A DNA stretch of 64,000 bases from Rosettibacter sp037481715 (GTDB lineage Bacteria > Bacteroidota > Ignavibacteria > Ignavibacteriales > Melioribacteraceae). The translations under genes were made by a program, and so were the position numbers. Location: positions 1-64,000 of the forward strand of contig JBBFLD010000012.1 in assembly GCA_037481715.1 (NCBI GenBank). The letters run 5' to 3'. The notes below the pieces were generated by a model, which did no database searches, was not told the DNA's origin, and was given only the letters and a program-made list of their open reading frames with translations. The stretch's first letter is position 1. Each line of letters opens with the position of its first letter. Shown here one piece after another: positions 7,408-17,410 of the stretch.

Positions 7408-10323
7408 TTATTTCAACTTCTGTTGGACTGGTCTTAAATCATCTGTGCTTTGTTTTGTATAAAAATTAATTGCAGGAGGTCTTTCTTTCTTTTCGAAAAG
7501 TTCTTCGATAATTGAATAATCTACTTTGTACTTCGGATTGAATTTGTCTGATAACATATATTTTGTCAAACTATATAATAATTGCCTTGCAGCAGGTCGC
7601 TCTTCTAAATTGTTTTGAAGGTCGGCACTGCAAACCATGAGTTTCCCATTTTCTACCTGTGCTTCGAACAACACAGCTAATCGACGATTCAAAAACCAAG
7701 TATCAATTGTTTGTATCAGGGGCTTAAATTCTGGAGGAAACAGTTCAAGATTCATTACCTGTTGGCGATTTAAAATTTCCCACCATTGTAAATTACTATG
7801 AAATTCTGTAGGAAAATCTTCAAATGCAGGATGATTTGGATTGCACAATATTCCTAATGTATGTGGCGGCCTCATCTTAAACCATGATGTATTCCAGAAT
7901 ATTGGTCTTAAATATTGAACTACATCTTTACCATTTTCTACAATACCCGCGGCATGCAAAAAAACTTTTCCGCCATTCTTTAAAATTGATTTTGCTTTCT
8001 CATCAAGTTTATTGCAAAAATAAATTTCTTCACTATTCAACAGAGGAAGTTTTTCTGGATAAACCCAGAATTCCCAGTTGTTTGAATGATTATCAATATC
8101 AAACTCAAGTTTTAATTTCTCTGCTTTTGAAATTTGTGAAAGAGGTAAACTTATTTTCCCAAGTTTAATACAATTGCCAATTGGAATTGTTTGTTTAGGC
8201 AATGAACCATTAGCAATTACAACACCATCAGAGTTTATAACTTTCCATTGTGGAATTACATCTTCAAGCGGATGATTTCCAAAATGAAAAACTTCAAGTT
8301 CAGCTTCAACTGTTTCGTTATTCAGATAAACAAATTTTGGGATTCGTGCTAATGGAACAGTTTCACTAAAAAATTTTCTGAACTCTTCTGCTGTTATATA
8401 TCCTTTTTCATCCCAGAATGCATCCAGAACTCCAACTAATGCTGTGCCTTGACCAGGGTAATCATTAAGACTAAGTAATTGAATACCAGCTAATCCCTGT
8501 GTTCGCAAAGCAGCTTCAATTTCGGATTTATAACACAATACTTGTAATTTCCCGGAAGCCATCAAAAAATCTTCTGCTTGATCTCCCATGCAATTTTTTT
8601 CTAATTCTTCTTTGAACAATTCAAAATTTTTTGCCTTATAAACACCGGTGTATTTTTTTATTTCTTTGAAATTAGGGAACACACAATGCTGCCCCATTTC
8701 ATGAACAACATAAGGAACATTATAATTTTTAATTCTATCATAATAATCAAATTTACTATCAGGGCGATTATCATCCCATGGAAGACCACGTGGTTCAGAG
8801 CGAACTATAAATTCACTTTCTGGCACAAGCGGCCAGCTTCTTCCAATTGAAGCACTTGTATAAACTCTTCGTGAGTCTTTTTCTTTACAGTATTTTACAT
8901 ACTCAGAAAGATACTTCACCTGATTTTTTCCTGCGGGTTCATTTCCATATGCCATCATGCAAAAAGATGGATGATTGCCATAAGCATTAATAATTCTTTC
9001 TGTTTCTTCATAAAGATATTTATCAATAGGAAGACTATCCCCCAAAGTTACACCATGATTTGCCCAACTTGGACCTTCAACCTGCAAGTAAAATCCTAAT
9101 TTGTCTGCAGCTATAAATGCTGCTTCTGGAGGACACCATGAATGAAAACGCATATGATTCAAACCATAATTTTTGCATATAGCAAAGATTCTTTCCCATG
9201 GTTCAACTTCTGTTGGAGGATAGCCTGTTAATGGAAATACACAATTTTCAACTGTTCCTCTTAAAAAAATTGGGCGACCATTGATTTTAAATCGAGTGCC
9301 ACTGATTGTAAATGAACGCATTCCAAATTGAATTTCTTGTGAATCTAAATTTTCAGATTCATCCGATAACACAGCAGTTAATTTATAAAGTACTGGATTA
9401 TATTCATCCCACAACAAAACATTCGAACCCATTGGATAATTAATTTCAATATTTGAGATTCCTTTCTTAACTATAATCTTTTTAGAAATTGGTTTAACAT
9501 TATGAATTGTTTTCGAGTTAAAAGATTGAGCACTAAGTTTAATCTTTGCAGTTATGTCTTTGTCAGTAATATTTTTAATTACAATCTTAACGAGTGCAGA
9601 TTTATTTTCTACATTTGGAAAAATTTTAATATCATCAAAATGAACTGGCGAAACAGATTTAAGATAAATATCACCAACAATTCCATTCCAGTTACCTTGA
9701 GTTTGGTCTGTAATGCTATGTGAATCTGGGCCAACATTTATTTCTTTAATTCGATTATCAATTCTAAGTGTGATGATATGTTTTCCAGGTGTTAATATTT
9801 TCGATAAATCATATCGATGAGGAGTTGAAAGACTATTTTGCATTCCAACTTTTATTGAATCAATCCATAATGTTGTTTCCCAGTGTGGACGTTCAAGAAA
9901 TAATTCAATCTTTTTGCCTTTCCAATCAAATGGTATTTCAACTTCTTTCTGATACCAGGCAGCTCCAATATAATGTTTATTTGGTGTTAACCAGAATGGA
10001 AACTTTAAATTATCTTTCTTGCGATATTTAGCCATCTCCGGTCGAAAATACCATGAGCTGTCATAAATGCTTCCTGTCCATTTTGTATTTGTGTCAGGAT
10101 CATAACCTTTATTATTATCCCTCATTGCCCCTGGTAACTTTACACTATCATTTAATTTTGACTTATACCATTTCTGTTTGATTCCAATATCTTCAGGGTC
10201 AATTTGAAAATTCCAAATTCCTTTTAATGAAATTATTTTTTGATTTACAGATTGTGAAAAATTAAGAGAGGACAAAATAAACAACATCATGAAAGCAATA
10301 ATTATTGTTTTGATTTTATTCAT
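7408..10323 (-). CDS. GH2 family glycoside hydrolase (beta-galactosidase/glucuronidase-like)
   Basis: Protein of 971 residues from the ATG at 10323, which has AAGAGG five bases upstream; a GTG two codons earlier lies too close to that site. A signal peptide ends near 'NFSQS'. The N-terminal jelly roll ('GIWNFQIDPED', 'GAAWYQKEVEIP') is followed by an Ig-like domain and a TIM barrel. The acid/base candidate is Glu462 in 'MAYGNEPAG' and the nucleophile candidate is Glu542 in 'VVHEMGQH'. The roughly 300 C-terminal residues are not recognised, and there is no T9SS domain, so it is probably periplasmic. In an RG-I locus a galactosidase or glucuronidase trimming side chains is expected, but the exact sugar cannot be read from sequence. 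Confidence 0.82.
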   Translation of the reverse strand: MNKIKTIIIAFMMLFILSSLNFSQSVNQKIISLKGIWNFQIDPEDIGIKQKWYKSKLNDSVKLPGAMRDNNKGYDPDTNTKWTGSIYDSSWYFRPEMAKYRKKDNLKFPFWLTPNKHYIGAAWYQKEVEIPFDWKGKKIELFLERPHWETTLWIDSIKVGMQNSLSTPHRYDLSKILTPGKHIITLRIDNRIKEINVGPDSHSITDQTQGNWNGIVGDIYLKSVSPVHFDDIKIFPNVENKSALVKIVIKNITDKDITAKIKLSAQSFNSKTIHNVKPISKKIIVKKGISNIEINYPMGSNVLLWDEYNPVLYKLTAVLSDESENLDSQEIQFGMRSFTISGTRFKINGRPIFLRGTVENCVFPLTGYPPTEVEPWERIFAICKNYGLNHMRFHSWCPPEAAFIAADKLGFYLQVEGPSWANHGVTLGDSLPIDKYLYEETERIINAYGNHPSFCMMAYGNEPAGKNQVKYLSEYVKYCKEKDSRRVYTSASIGRSWPLVPESEFIVRSEPRGLPWDDNRPDSKFDYYDRIKNYNVPYVVHEMGQHCVFPNFKEIKKYTGVYKAKNFELFKEELEKNCMGDQAEDFLMASGKLQVLCYKSEIEAALRTQGLAGIQLLSLNDYPGQGTALVGVLDAFWDEKGYITAEEFRKFFSETVPLARIPKFVYLNNETVEAELEVFHFGNHPLEDVIPQWKVINSDGVVIANGSLPKQTIPIGNCIKLGKISLPLSQISKAEKLKLEFDIDNHSNNWEFWVYPEKLPLLNSEEIYFCNKLDEKAKSILKNGGKVFLHAAGIVENGKDVVQYLRPIFWNTSWFKMRPPHTLGILCNPNHPAFEDFPTEFHSNLQWWEILNRQQVMNLELFPPEFKPLIQTIDTWFLNRRLAVLFEAQVENGKLMVCSADLQNNLEERPAARQLLYSLTKYMLSDKFNPKYKVDYSIIEELFEKKERPPAINFYTKQSTDDLRPVQQKLK

Positions 10324-10339
10324 ATACACCTCTTAAAAA

Positions 10340-10357
10340 TTATCGAATACCTTGAGG
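10340..10357. promoter_or_regulatory. Weak match to the LacI-type operator upstream of the GH2 gene
   Basis: TTATCGAATACCTTGAGG matches 15 of 18 bases of the word shared by the sites at 29565 and 39159. It lies 16 bp upstream of the GH2 start codon. The left half of the palindrome is poorly kept, so it could be chance in AT-rich DNA or a half-site. Confidence 0.25.
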
Positions 10358-10472
10358 TAAGCAAATAATTATAAATTAATTCATTAATCTTGATTCTTAT
10401 ATCGATGCATCAGAAATATTTTTAATGAAGTAAGAACTTCGAAAAAAGATTAGCAATTGACGGGAATATAGA

Positions 10473-10526
10473 CACTAATTTCACTAATAAGCACTAATTA
10501 ATTCGTGTAAATTCGTGCAATTCGTG
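10473..10526. repeat. Helically phased triplet repeats (CACTAAT x3, TTCGTG x3)
   Basis: CACTAAT occurs at 10473, 10482 and 10492. TTCGTG occurs at 10502, 10512 and 10521. All are spaced 9-10 bp, about one helical turn. The block ends two bases before the GH106 stop codon. Its wording (minus strand: cacgaattgcacgaattt) resembles a dispersed intergenic repeat seen in many environmental genomes. Confidence 0.5.
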
Positions 10527-10528
10527 GC

Positions 10529-13399
10529 TCACTGAAATTTATTGATAAGCCCAATTAATTTAACTGGTCCAATTAAGCCTGATTCAAGTGGTTCCCAGTT
10601 CTTTGCAGTGAACACACCATTCTCATCTAAATTTTTTCTTTCACGTGCTGCAAAATTGATGTTGTAAAATTTTTTATAATTAATCCCATTTTTATCCATA
10701 TAGATAATTCTATTTGCCATTAAATTTGTTACATGAATCTCAAGTTGATTTAATGGTTGAAGTTTGTCTTTTTCAATTGTCAACTGGAATTCTGGTCCAA
10801 TCAATGTTGCTAACTTTTCTCCATTTAAATAAACTACTGCTGATTCACACACTTTGCCAAGGTCGAGTAAATATGCATCGGCTGTAAAATCTGGTTTCTT
10901 AAAAGTTGTTTTATAACTTGCAGTGCCAGAAAACCATTTCAACTCATCAGAATGAAGAGTCCATGATTCTAATTTTTTTGTTGAATATGATTCGGGCAAA
11001 GTAGGACCTCCTTTAACAAAATCAATTTTCCATTCTCCATCAAGAATCATTTCATTACTTGTCTTATCATAAAATTTATAGTAGTCAATATTAATTTTTT
11101 CTGGATACCATTGAAGAATAAGTGTTTCACCTTTTTTCAATTTTATAAAAACTTCAAAACCATCATCTAAATTTCTAACAGCAGCTTTTCCAATTTGTTT
11201 ATTCATTGGATTGAACCAAACAGCATCTTTGCCGCTTGCACAAACTTTAATCCATTGATTAATTTCATCATCTGTCCAATTGCTGATAAAATAACAAACG
11301 CCTTCTTTTCTATTTATTCTGTTAAACCAAAGTCCAATTTTTGCCATTGGTTCTGGAAATATCTTAATATCATTCAGAATTGCTTCAATATCATCTCCTT
11401 TAATTATTCTGCCTTTGCCAACATTACTAATAAAATAATTTCTATTAGTAATGAATTTTACCTTACTTTTTATTTCACTGTAAATTTTTTGTCGAGAATC
11501 TAAATTATATAATCCGGGTACATCTGCAGGAAAATCTTTATGAAAAATTATTGTTGCCCCTTTCTCAGCCAATCGAAGTAATTTTTGAATTGTATTCAGA
11601 GGAATGTAATTGCAGTAAGGAATAATTATGGTTTTGTATTCAGAATAGTTATTAGAAATAATTTTTTTATTTGATGAAGTTAATTTTTGAATTTGTCTAT
11701 CGGAAATGAAATCAAAAGTAAAGCCATTACTTAAAAACATTTCACTTAGATTCTTGAAATCATCAGGCAATTCATCTTTTCCTGTGCCAAAATGTTTAAG
11801 CAAAGTTTTGCCTCTATCTGACCACACATCATAAATTGGGAAATACAATAAAATATCATTTGCTGGTTTAGAAGTTTGTAAAAATGATTGACAATTTGTT
11901 ACATAAGAATTAATTGTTCTTAAATCTTCCCACCATGTATTTGTTGGTGCAAAATGAACAGAAGCATAAAAAAGCCAACCTGGCCAGTTTTCATTAATTG
12001 GTGAGTATGGAGTTCCATGATAAACGAGATGATTGACCCCATTTGCAAAATACAAATCAAAATTCTTTTTGACCTGATAAAGAGTTGTAAGAAAATGTTC
12101 ATTCAACCATGTGGCAGCTTCAGCGGATATTAATGATTTGCCTGAGACATGTCCAGCAGAAGCTGCCATTTTAATGCGTAAAGGTAATGAACCTTCCGTT
12201 TCAGGAATATCACTTGCTGCATACAAATCTAAAATATTTGCAGGTGAGCCATGAGCTTGATTACGAATTATTGCATTATATTTTCTTGACCATTGTTTCC
12301 ATGGCAAAGTAAATCTCTTTAAGAGTAAATCTGAAATAGTTTCTCTAAAATCACAAAGAACTCTTTTATTAATTTCTTCGGAATCATTTCCAAACAAGGC
12401 AGGCAAATAATTTCTTAAATCGTAACCTCTAAGCTTTTTAAATTCATCGAACATTAATGGTGTCCAGTCAGATTCACCCTCAGAATCATCTACTTCATAA
12501 GAATCATTAAAAAATGCTCGAATGCCATTTAAATTCATACCCGCAGCATTTTTATCAAAAAATCTCAAATAATTTTTTATTGCATTTTCAGAAAAATGGT
12601 CGATAACATTTCCTTCGCCTCCTTTTGAAGCACGTTCAACCATTTTACCATGCCAGCCTTGAAATATTGCATAAAGTTTCCATTTTCCTTTTGGTGCAAT
12701 CCAATCTAATGTTCCATCAGTTCTCACTCTATTGGTAAGATTTATTTTATTTCCATTTTCATTAAAAGCAACAAGTGCTACTAAAGGCAGTTCTCTCTCA
12801 AAGCGAACCTGGTCTAATGCAAGTTCCTGCAGATTTGTATTACTATTTATTGGATACTTAATTTCAGAAATGTCAACTTTGTGTCCAACAGCTCTTACTA
12901 ATGGTTCCTGAACATATTTTATTTTTTCATTTAATTTTTCGCCTGATGACATAGTATAAATTTTATATCTAACATTTTTACATGCATCATCATCCGAAAC
13001 CCAAGGACCGCCAAATGGCCAGCCTGATGCATTGGCAACATCAACTCCGATGCCTAAACTTTTTGCTTGTTCTAATGTGAATTTTAAAAGCTCCATCCAT
13101 TCAGGAGATAAAAAATTCACGAATTGATTTTCATATCCTTTTACACCATAAATTGCTGTTACTTCGACACCACCAAAGCCGGCATTACTAAGTTCTTTTA
13201 GATTTAATTTCAAATCCTGCTTATTAACTGCGCTACCATGCCACCACCATCTCGTCCACGGTTTCGTAATATTTGATGTTGCAGGCCATTCAATTTTATA
13301 ATGATTAGTTTGACTTAATGCATGAGATGAAATCAATAAGAAAAATAAAATCAAAGAATAGTTAAAAAATTTTTTCAAGCAGTTAATATTTCTTTTCAT
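10529..13399 (-). CDS. GH106 alpha-L-rhamnosidase
   Basis: Protein of 956 residues with a signal peptide (hydrophobic about 14-26, ending ALSQ). The N-terminal segment 'KPWTRWWWHGSAV' (about residue 46) followed by 'LKELSNAGFGGVEVTA' is the hallmark of GH106. Further GH106-like blocks are 'GVDVANASGWPFGGPWV' and 'FFNDSYEVDDSEG', the latter acidic and probably part of the active site. The C-terminal 130 residues ('YKTTFKKPDF', 'LDLGKVCESAVVYLNG') form a galactose-binding-like beta-sandwich. Without a T9SS domain it is likely periplasmic. It would release L-rhamnose from RG-I oligosaccharides, which is the substrate needed by rhamnulokinase and the microcompartment encoded upstream. Confidence 0.9.
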   Translation of the reverse strand: MKRNINCLKKFFNYSLILFFLLISSHALSQTNHYKIEWPATSNITKPWTRWWWHGSAVNKQDLKLNLKELSNAGFGGVEVTAIYGVKGYENQFVNFLSPEWMELLKFTLEQAKSLGIGVDVANASGWPFGGPWVSDDDACKNVRYKIYTMSSGEKLNEKIKYVQEPLVRAVGHKVDISEIKYPINSNTNLQELALDQVRFERELPLVALVAFNENGNKINLTNRVRTDGTLDWIAPKGKWKLYAIFQGWHGKMVERASKGGEGNVIDHFSENAIKNYLRFFDKNAAGMNLNGIRAFFNDSYEVDDSEGESDWTPLMFDEFKKLRGYDLRNYLPALFGNDSEEINKRVLCDFRETISDLLLKRFTLPWKQWSRKYNAIIRNQAHGSPANILDLYAASDIPETEGSLPLRIKMAASAGHVSGKSLISAEAATWLNEHFLTTLYQVKKNFDLYFANGVNHLVYHGTPYSPINENWPGWLFYASVHFAPTNTWWEDLRTINSYVTNCQSFLQTSKPANDILLYFPIYDVWSDRGKTLLKHFGTGKDELPDDFKNLSEMFLSNGFTFDFISDRQIQKLTSSNKKIISNNYSEYKTIIIPYCNYIPLNTIQKLLRLAEKGATIIFHKDFPADVPGLYNLDSRQKIYSEIKSKVKFITNRNYFISNVGKGRIIKGDDIEAILNDIKIFPEPMAKIGLWFNRINRKEGVCYFISNWTDDEINQWIKVCASGKDAVWFNPMNKQIGKAAVRNLDDGFEVFIKLKKGETLILQWYPEKINIDYYKFYDKTSNEMILDGEWKIDFVKGGPTLPESYSTKKLESWTLHSDELKWFSGTASYKTTFKKPDFTADAYLLDLGKVCESAVVYLNGEKLATLIGPEFQLTIEKDKLQPLNQLEIHVTNLMANRIIYMDKNGINYKKFYNINFAARERKNLDENGVFTAKNWEPLESGLIGPVKLIGLINKFQ

Positions 13400-13420
13400 T
13401 TTTTTATTTGTTTATGTGAT

Positions 13421-15052
13421 TTATTTTAATAAAATAAACTGCTTTGTAATTGATTTACCATTCACATTCAAATTGCAAAAATAGATTCCACTTGGCAAAG
13501 AATTTCCATCAAAACGAATTGTATGTGTTCCTCTGTTCTTAAATTCATCTATTAGTGTGCATATTTTTTCTCCCAATGAATTGTAAACTAAAACTTTTAC
13601 ATGTGATGAAAAAGGAATTTTAAAAACAAAATTTGTAAATGCATTAAAAGGATTGGGATAATTTTGATATAATTCAATTTCATCAGGAATATTGTTTTCA
13701 ATATAATTAACACTTGTTGAATTTCGAGATTCTAACGCACCTAAATCTGGTGCACTGCCTGTAAAATTAAAACCAACATCTAAACCTGCATCAACCAAAA
13801 TGCTGTTTGGAGAAGGACGCATAAAATCGATATCAGGCAAATTGCCATCAGGTTTTCGCGGTGCTGTTAGTTGAGATATGTCAAGGCTAACAAAATCATC
13901 GTCTGAAATATTTAATTCAGAATCAAATGAATTATGAGAAAGAGTATTTTTTGAATTATCAATATATGCTGTGTGCGAGCTGACAGGTTTATAACTCAAA
14001 TTGTTGATTAGAATATGGTCATAACCATTAAACCAGATATTGTCTATTTGAGGACTTTCACGATTGACCATATTAAAGTTCACATCGTTCTGATAAGCTG
14101 TATTGTTATACCATTCATTTCCATTTAAGTGATGATTTGAATAAAAACCATTTGCCTTATTCCCAACTGCTATACAAAATTTAATTATATGTTTTGGAAC
14201 TGGATTGGGAATTTTATCAGCAGTGTCATGTGCAAACCCGCCTGCTTTAAATCCATTTCCATCACCTAATTTTTCAAATGATGTTGAATAACCATTATAG
14301 AATGACCAACAGCTGTCAAAAACAACTGATTCATCTGCTCTTATAATATCAAATCCATCATCACTATTGAACCATGCCCGACAACCCTTAAAAATATTTC
14401 CTTTGCCTCCAGCATCTGGATGACAACCAAATCCATCTGTATTACTCCCAAGTTTATCTTCTGAAACATTATCCCAATTTCGATATGCATCACAATTTAG
14501 AAATAAATTATAACCGCCTTTGTAATGTCTCAATCCTGTTCCAACATTATCGTGCATACTAATATTTTCAAAAATATTATGATTCCCTCTGCTGTAAATG
14601 CAATATGATTCTGTGTGCCCTGTAATAGTAACCTGAATGCCTGTCATTTCTAAACCTTTTAGATGAATATAATTTCCAATAACATAAACACCTACAACTC
14701 TTTGATTTGCAGGTTTAACATCAGAAAAATCAAAAACTGGTGTTTCACCAGGATATGCCCAATATTTAATTGTGTTTCCCTCTGTTCCACTTTTATCTAA
14801 ATATGTAATGCAAGCAAAAAGATTTGATACTACTTTTGAAATCTGATTAGGTCGAATTTTATATAATCCTCCTCTGATAAAAACAGTATCACCAGGTTTA
14901 ACAAGTTCTTGTGCTTTCTGAAGTGATTCTAATGGTTTATCTATTGTTCCTGGATTTGAATCATTCCCATTTGGTGCAACATAAATTTGTGAGATTATTT
15001 CGATATTCAATATTGCTATAATGAAGAATACTTTAATTATTATTTTACTCAC
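13421..15052 (-). CDS. PL9 pectate lyase with T9SS sorting domain
   Basis: Protein of 543 residues starting at GTG (15052), followed by a signal peptide ending 'IISQ'. The mature protein begins 'IYVAPNGNDSNPGT', the usual start of right-handed beta-helix lyases. 'WFNSDDGFDII' near residue 230 matches the calcium-binding Asp cluster of PL9 enzymes, and 'NTDGFGCHPDAGGKG' precedes it. A T9SS domain starts near 460 ('NYPNPFNAF') and ends 'TKQFILLK'. The enzyme is therefore expected at the cell surface, cleaving homogalacturonan stretches or, less likely, RG-I. The 21 bp gap to the GH106 gene suggests cotranscription. I see no clear ribosome site before the GTG. Confidence 0.85.
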   Translation of the reverse strand: MSKIIIKVFFIIAILNIEIISQIYVAPNGNDSNPGTIDKPLESLQKAQELVKPGDTVFIRGGLYKIRPNQISKVVSNLFACITYLDKSGTEGNTIKYWAYPGETPVFDFSDVKPANQRVVGVYVIGNYIHLKGLEMTGIQVTITGHTESYCIYSRGNHNIFENISMHDNVGTGLRHYKGGYNLFLNCDAYRNWDNVSEDKLGSNTDGFGCHPDAGGKGNIFKGCRAWFNSDDGFDIIRADESVVFDSCWSFYNGYSTSFEKLGDGNGFKAGGFAHDTADKIPNPVPKHIIKFCIAVGNKANGFYSNHHLNGNEWYNNTAYQNDVNFNMVNRESPQIDNIWFNGYDHILINNLSYKPVSSHTAYIDNSKNTLSHNSFDSELNISDDDFVSLDISQLTAPRKPDGNLPDIDFMRPSPNSILVDAGLDVGFNFTGSAPDLGALESRNSTSVNYIENNIPDEIELYQNYPNPFNAFTNFVFKIPFSSHVKVLVYNSLGEKICTLIDEFKNRGTHTIRFDGNSLPSGIYFCNLNVNGKSITKQFILLK

Positions 15053-15244
15053 GATTGAACTTTTATTTTATTGAAAGGATAATTCTTTTCATGAAATATT
15101 GAATGATTTTTTAATTAAAAATTTTGTGGGTATAATGACTGTGAAAAGAAAGTAATATTTTTTTTAAAATCATCATGGAATTAAGAAGAATGAAAGAGCT
15201 TTATCGTTTTGGAAATGTAATTTTATATGCAATCAAAAATAAAT

Positions 15245-17362
15245 CTAATCATTCAGCCAATTTTCTGTAGATTCTAAAACATTCATTTCAAATTTCTTTT
15301 TGGTAATTTCAACTGATTCTCGGTACAATTCATTTAAATCAGGCAATTGTAATTTAGAACCTTTACGAATAAAGAATGGGGTTTTATAATCAGGGGCATA
15401 AACTTCAATAAAAGTTCCGCCTTTATATTCCTTTTTATTCCATTGGTCAATCCAGATTTCACCTTCTGGAAGATAAATTGATTTTTTAGTTTTTCCTTCT
15501 TCCCAGATAATTGAAACTAATATGTCATCACCAAATTTATATGTTGACCAATCTTTCCAGCATTCTTTCTGATTTGGATATTCAAGAAATAAAGGTCTAA
15601 TAATTGGCATTCCTGTTTTATTTGCGACTACTGCATAATGATGGATGTAATCAATCAAATACATTCTTAATTTTGCATAAAATCTCCAGACTGCAAGTAA
15701 TTCATGGTCGAAAGAAGGTTCATAATCCATGTCCCAGAATACTCGATTATTTGTTGGACCAACTTCCATAATTGGAGAGAAGCAGGAAAAACCAAGCCAT
15801 CTTTTTGTTACTTCACGATTAATTTTTCTTGGATAACCTCCAGCATCAGAACCCCAGATAGGATAACCCATTATTGCACATCTTTGTGCACCAATAATTA
15901 CCGAACGAAGTCCTTCTGGAGGATTTCCGGTATCTCCCGCCCACATTCCTCCATATCTTGCACTTCCAGTATACTGAGCTCTTGGAAATAAAATAAAATC
16001 ATCACCAAGTATTGGTTTTACAGCATCATAAGTAGCTTTTACATATTGTCGAGGATAATCATTATAATTTTCGCGGTAAGTTGTTCCGATAGATGTTATC
16101 AGATGCAAAGAGTCAAGCAGTTTTTCACCATCAGCACGGTCGAGTTTAAATCCTTTAATTCCAAGCTTTGCCAATTTAGCTGGACCATTTTCACCCCACC
16201 ATTTGCATGCTTCTCTATTTGTAAAATCCATTAAAACCTGACGAGCTTTAACTCTATCGCGGCTTACTAAAAAATATTTTTTTGTTTCTGCTGTATCTGC
16301 CATTTTTCCCATAACAAAAGGAGCAATCCACATCATCAATTTAATATTTTTTGATTCGAGCCATTTTATCATATTTTCAAAATTTGGTAATCGCTCATAA
16401 TCAATTTCATAATCATCAAAACCTCTTGGTCCTGGTCCCCATGGTCTATCAATCCAATAAGCAGTGCATGGAATATCGTATGCTTTCATTAAAAGAACTT
16501 CTTCAACAATTTGAGAATTGTAAGGTGCATGAACAATACTTCCATCAAAATATTTTTCATTATTAAAATGCTCATCTCTCCAACGCCATGGTCCAAATGC
16601 CCATCTTGGTGGAACAAATGAAGGACCAGTTTCAAGTGCATGCCGCTTTACTAATTCCGCAGGATCTTTATCCATCATTAATGAAAATGATAATTCAGGA
16701 TCTTCAAATAAAATCTGAACATAATCTTTTTTCTCTTTACAAAAGTCTATTACTCCAGGCCAGGTTCCATGAACAAAAACTGCATAATTGGCAGATGAGA
16801 TGTAAAAAGGAGCATAAGCCGAAACTGTTGGTTTTAGTTTAACATCAATTTTTTGTCCACGAAGGTTAAGTCCTTCTGTTATTCCTTTTGCCCATGATTT
16901 CTCCTGCTCACCGTCAACAACACGTTCAAATATGCCGGTAAAATATTCATTAGGTTTTACTTTTGTGTTAATTAGCCATGCAGAGGGCTTTAGTTCCTTA
17001 TTCTTAATCTTAAATGTGAAATTAATATTTTTATCTTGCTCTATAGTTTCCATGATTATTGACAACGAATCAATATGCCAAGTATAAATCATTTTGTTTA
17101 ATGAATCATAACTAACCTCTGGTTCCCCTTTAAGCCAGATTTTTTTATTGTTTAAAATGAATCCAATTCCACCTAATGTATCATCAGGTTCAATTAAAAC
17201 ATCATCTCCGAATGGATTATTAATTTTGATTGAAACAAATGAATTATTAGAACCAGAAATAACTATTCTTTTTTCTTTAGCATTTAGATTATTACTAATA
17301 ACAATTAAACTACATACTAAAATGATTAATGAGGTAAATAATAAATTCTTTTTAATCATCAT
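15245..17362 (-). CDS. GH31 family alpha-glycosidase
   Basis: Protein of 705 residues from ATG 17362; two further start-like codons flank it (TTG 17365, ATG 17359). A signal peptide covers about 1-28. The GH31 TIM barrel shows 'AYWIDRPWGPGPRGFDDY', the nucleophile Asp408 in 'FKLDRADGEK', and the acid/base Asp477 in 'WAGDTGNPPEGL', followed by 'PIWGSDAGGYPR'. The N-terminal beta-sandwich and the C-terminal beta domain ('IYLPEGEIWIDQW') are complete. Family members are alpha-glucosidases, alpha-xylosidases or alpha-galactosidases; an enzyme acting on a pectin side chain fits the locus but is not proven. There is no T9SS domain, so a periplasmic location is likely. Confidence 0.85.
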   Translation of the reverse strand: MMIKKNLLFTSLIILVCSLIVISNNLNAKEKRIVISGSNNSFVSIKINNPFGDDVLIEPDDTLGGIGFILNNKKIWLKGEPEVSYDSLNKMIYTWHIDSLSIIMETIEQDKNINFTFKIKNKELKPSAWLINTKVKPNEYFTGIFERVVDGEQEKSWAKGITEGLNLRGQKIDVKLKPTVSAYAPFYISSANYAVFVHGTWPGVIDFCKEKKDYVQILFEDPELSFSLMMDKDPAELVKRHALETGPSFVPPRWAFGPWRWRDEHFNNEKYFDGSIVHAPYNSQIVEEVLLMKAYDIPCTAYWIDRPWGPGPRGFDDYEIDYERLPNFENMIKWLESKNIKLMMWIAPFVMGKMADTAETKKYFLVSRDRVKARQVLMDFTNREACKWWGENGPAKLAKLGIKGFKLDRADGEKLLDSLHLITSIGTTYRENYNDYPRQYVKATYDAVKPILGDDFILFPRAQYTGSARYGGMWAGDTGNPPEGLRSVIIGAQRCAIMGYPIWGSDAGGYPRKINREVTKRWLGFSCFSPIMEVGPTNNRVFWDMDYEPSFDHELLAVWRFYAKLRMYLIDYIHHYAVVANKTGMPIIRPLFLEYPNQKECWKDWSTYKFGDDILVSIIWEEGKTKKSIYLPEGEIWIDQWNKKEYKGGTFIEVYAPDYKTPFFIRKGSKLQLPDLNELYRESVEITKKKFEMNVLESTENWLND

Positions 17363-17410
17363 CAAAACCTTTTAATTAATGACTTAGAACTTCATGTGAA
17401 TAGTTTGATA

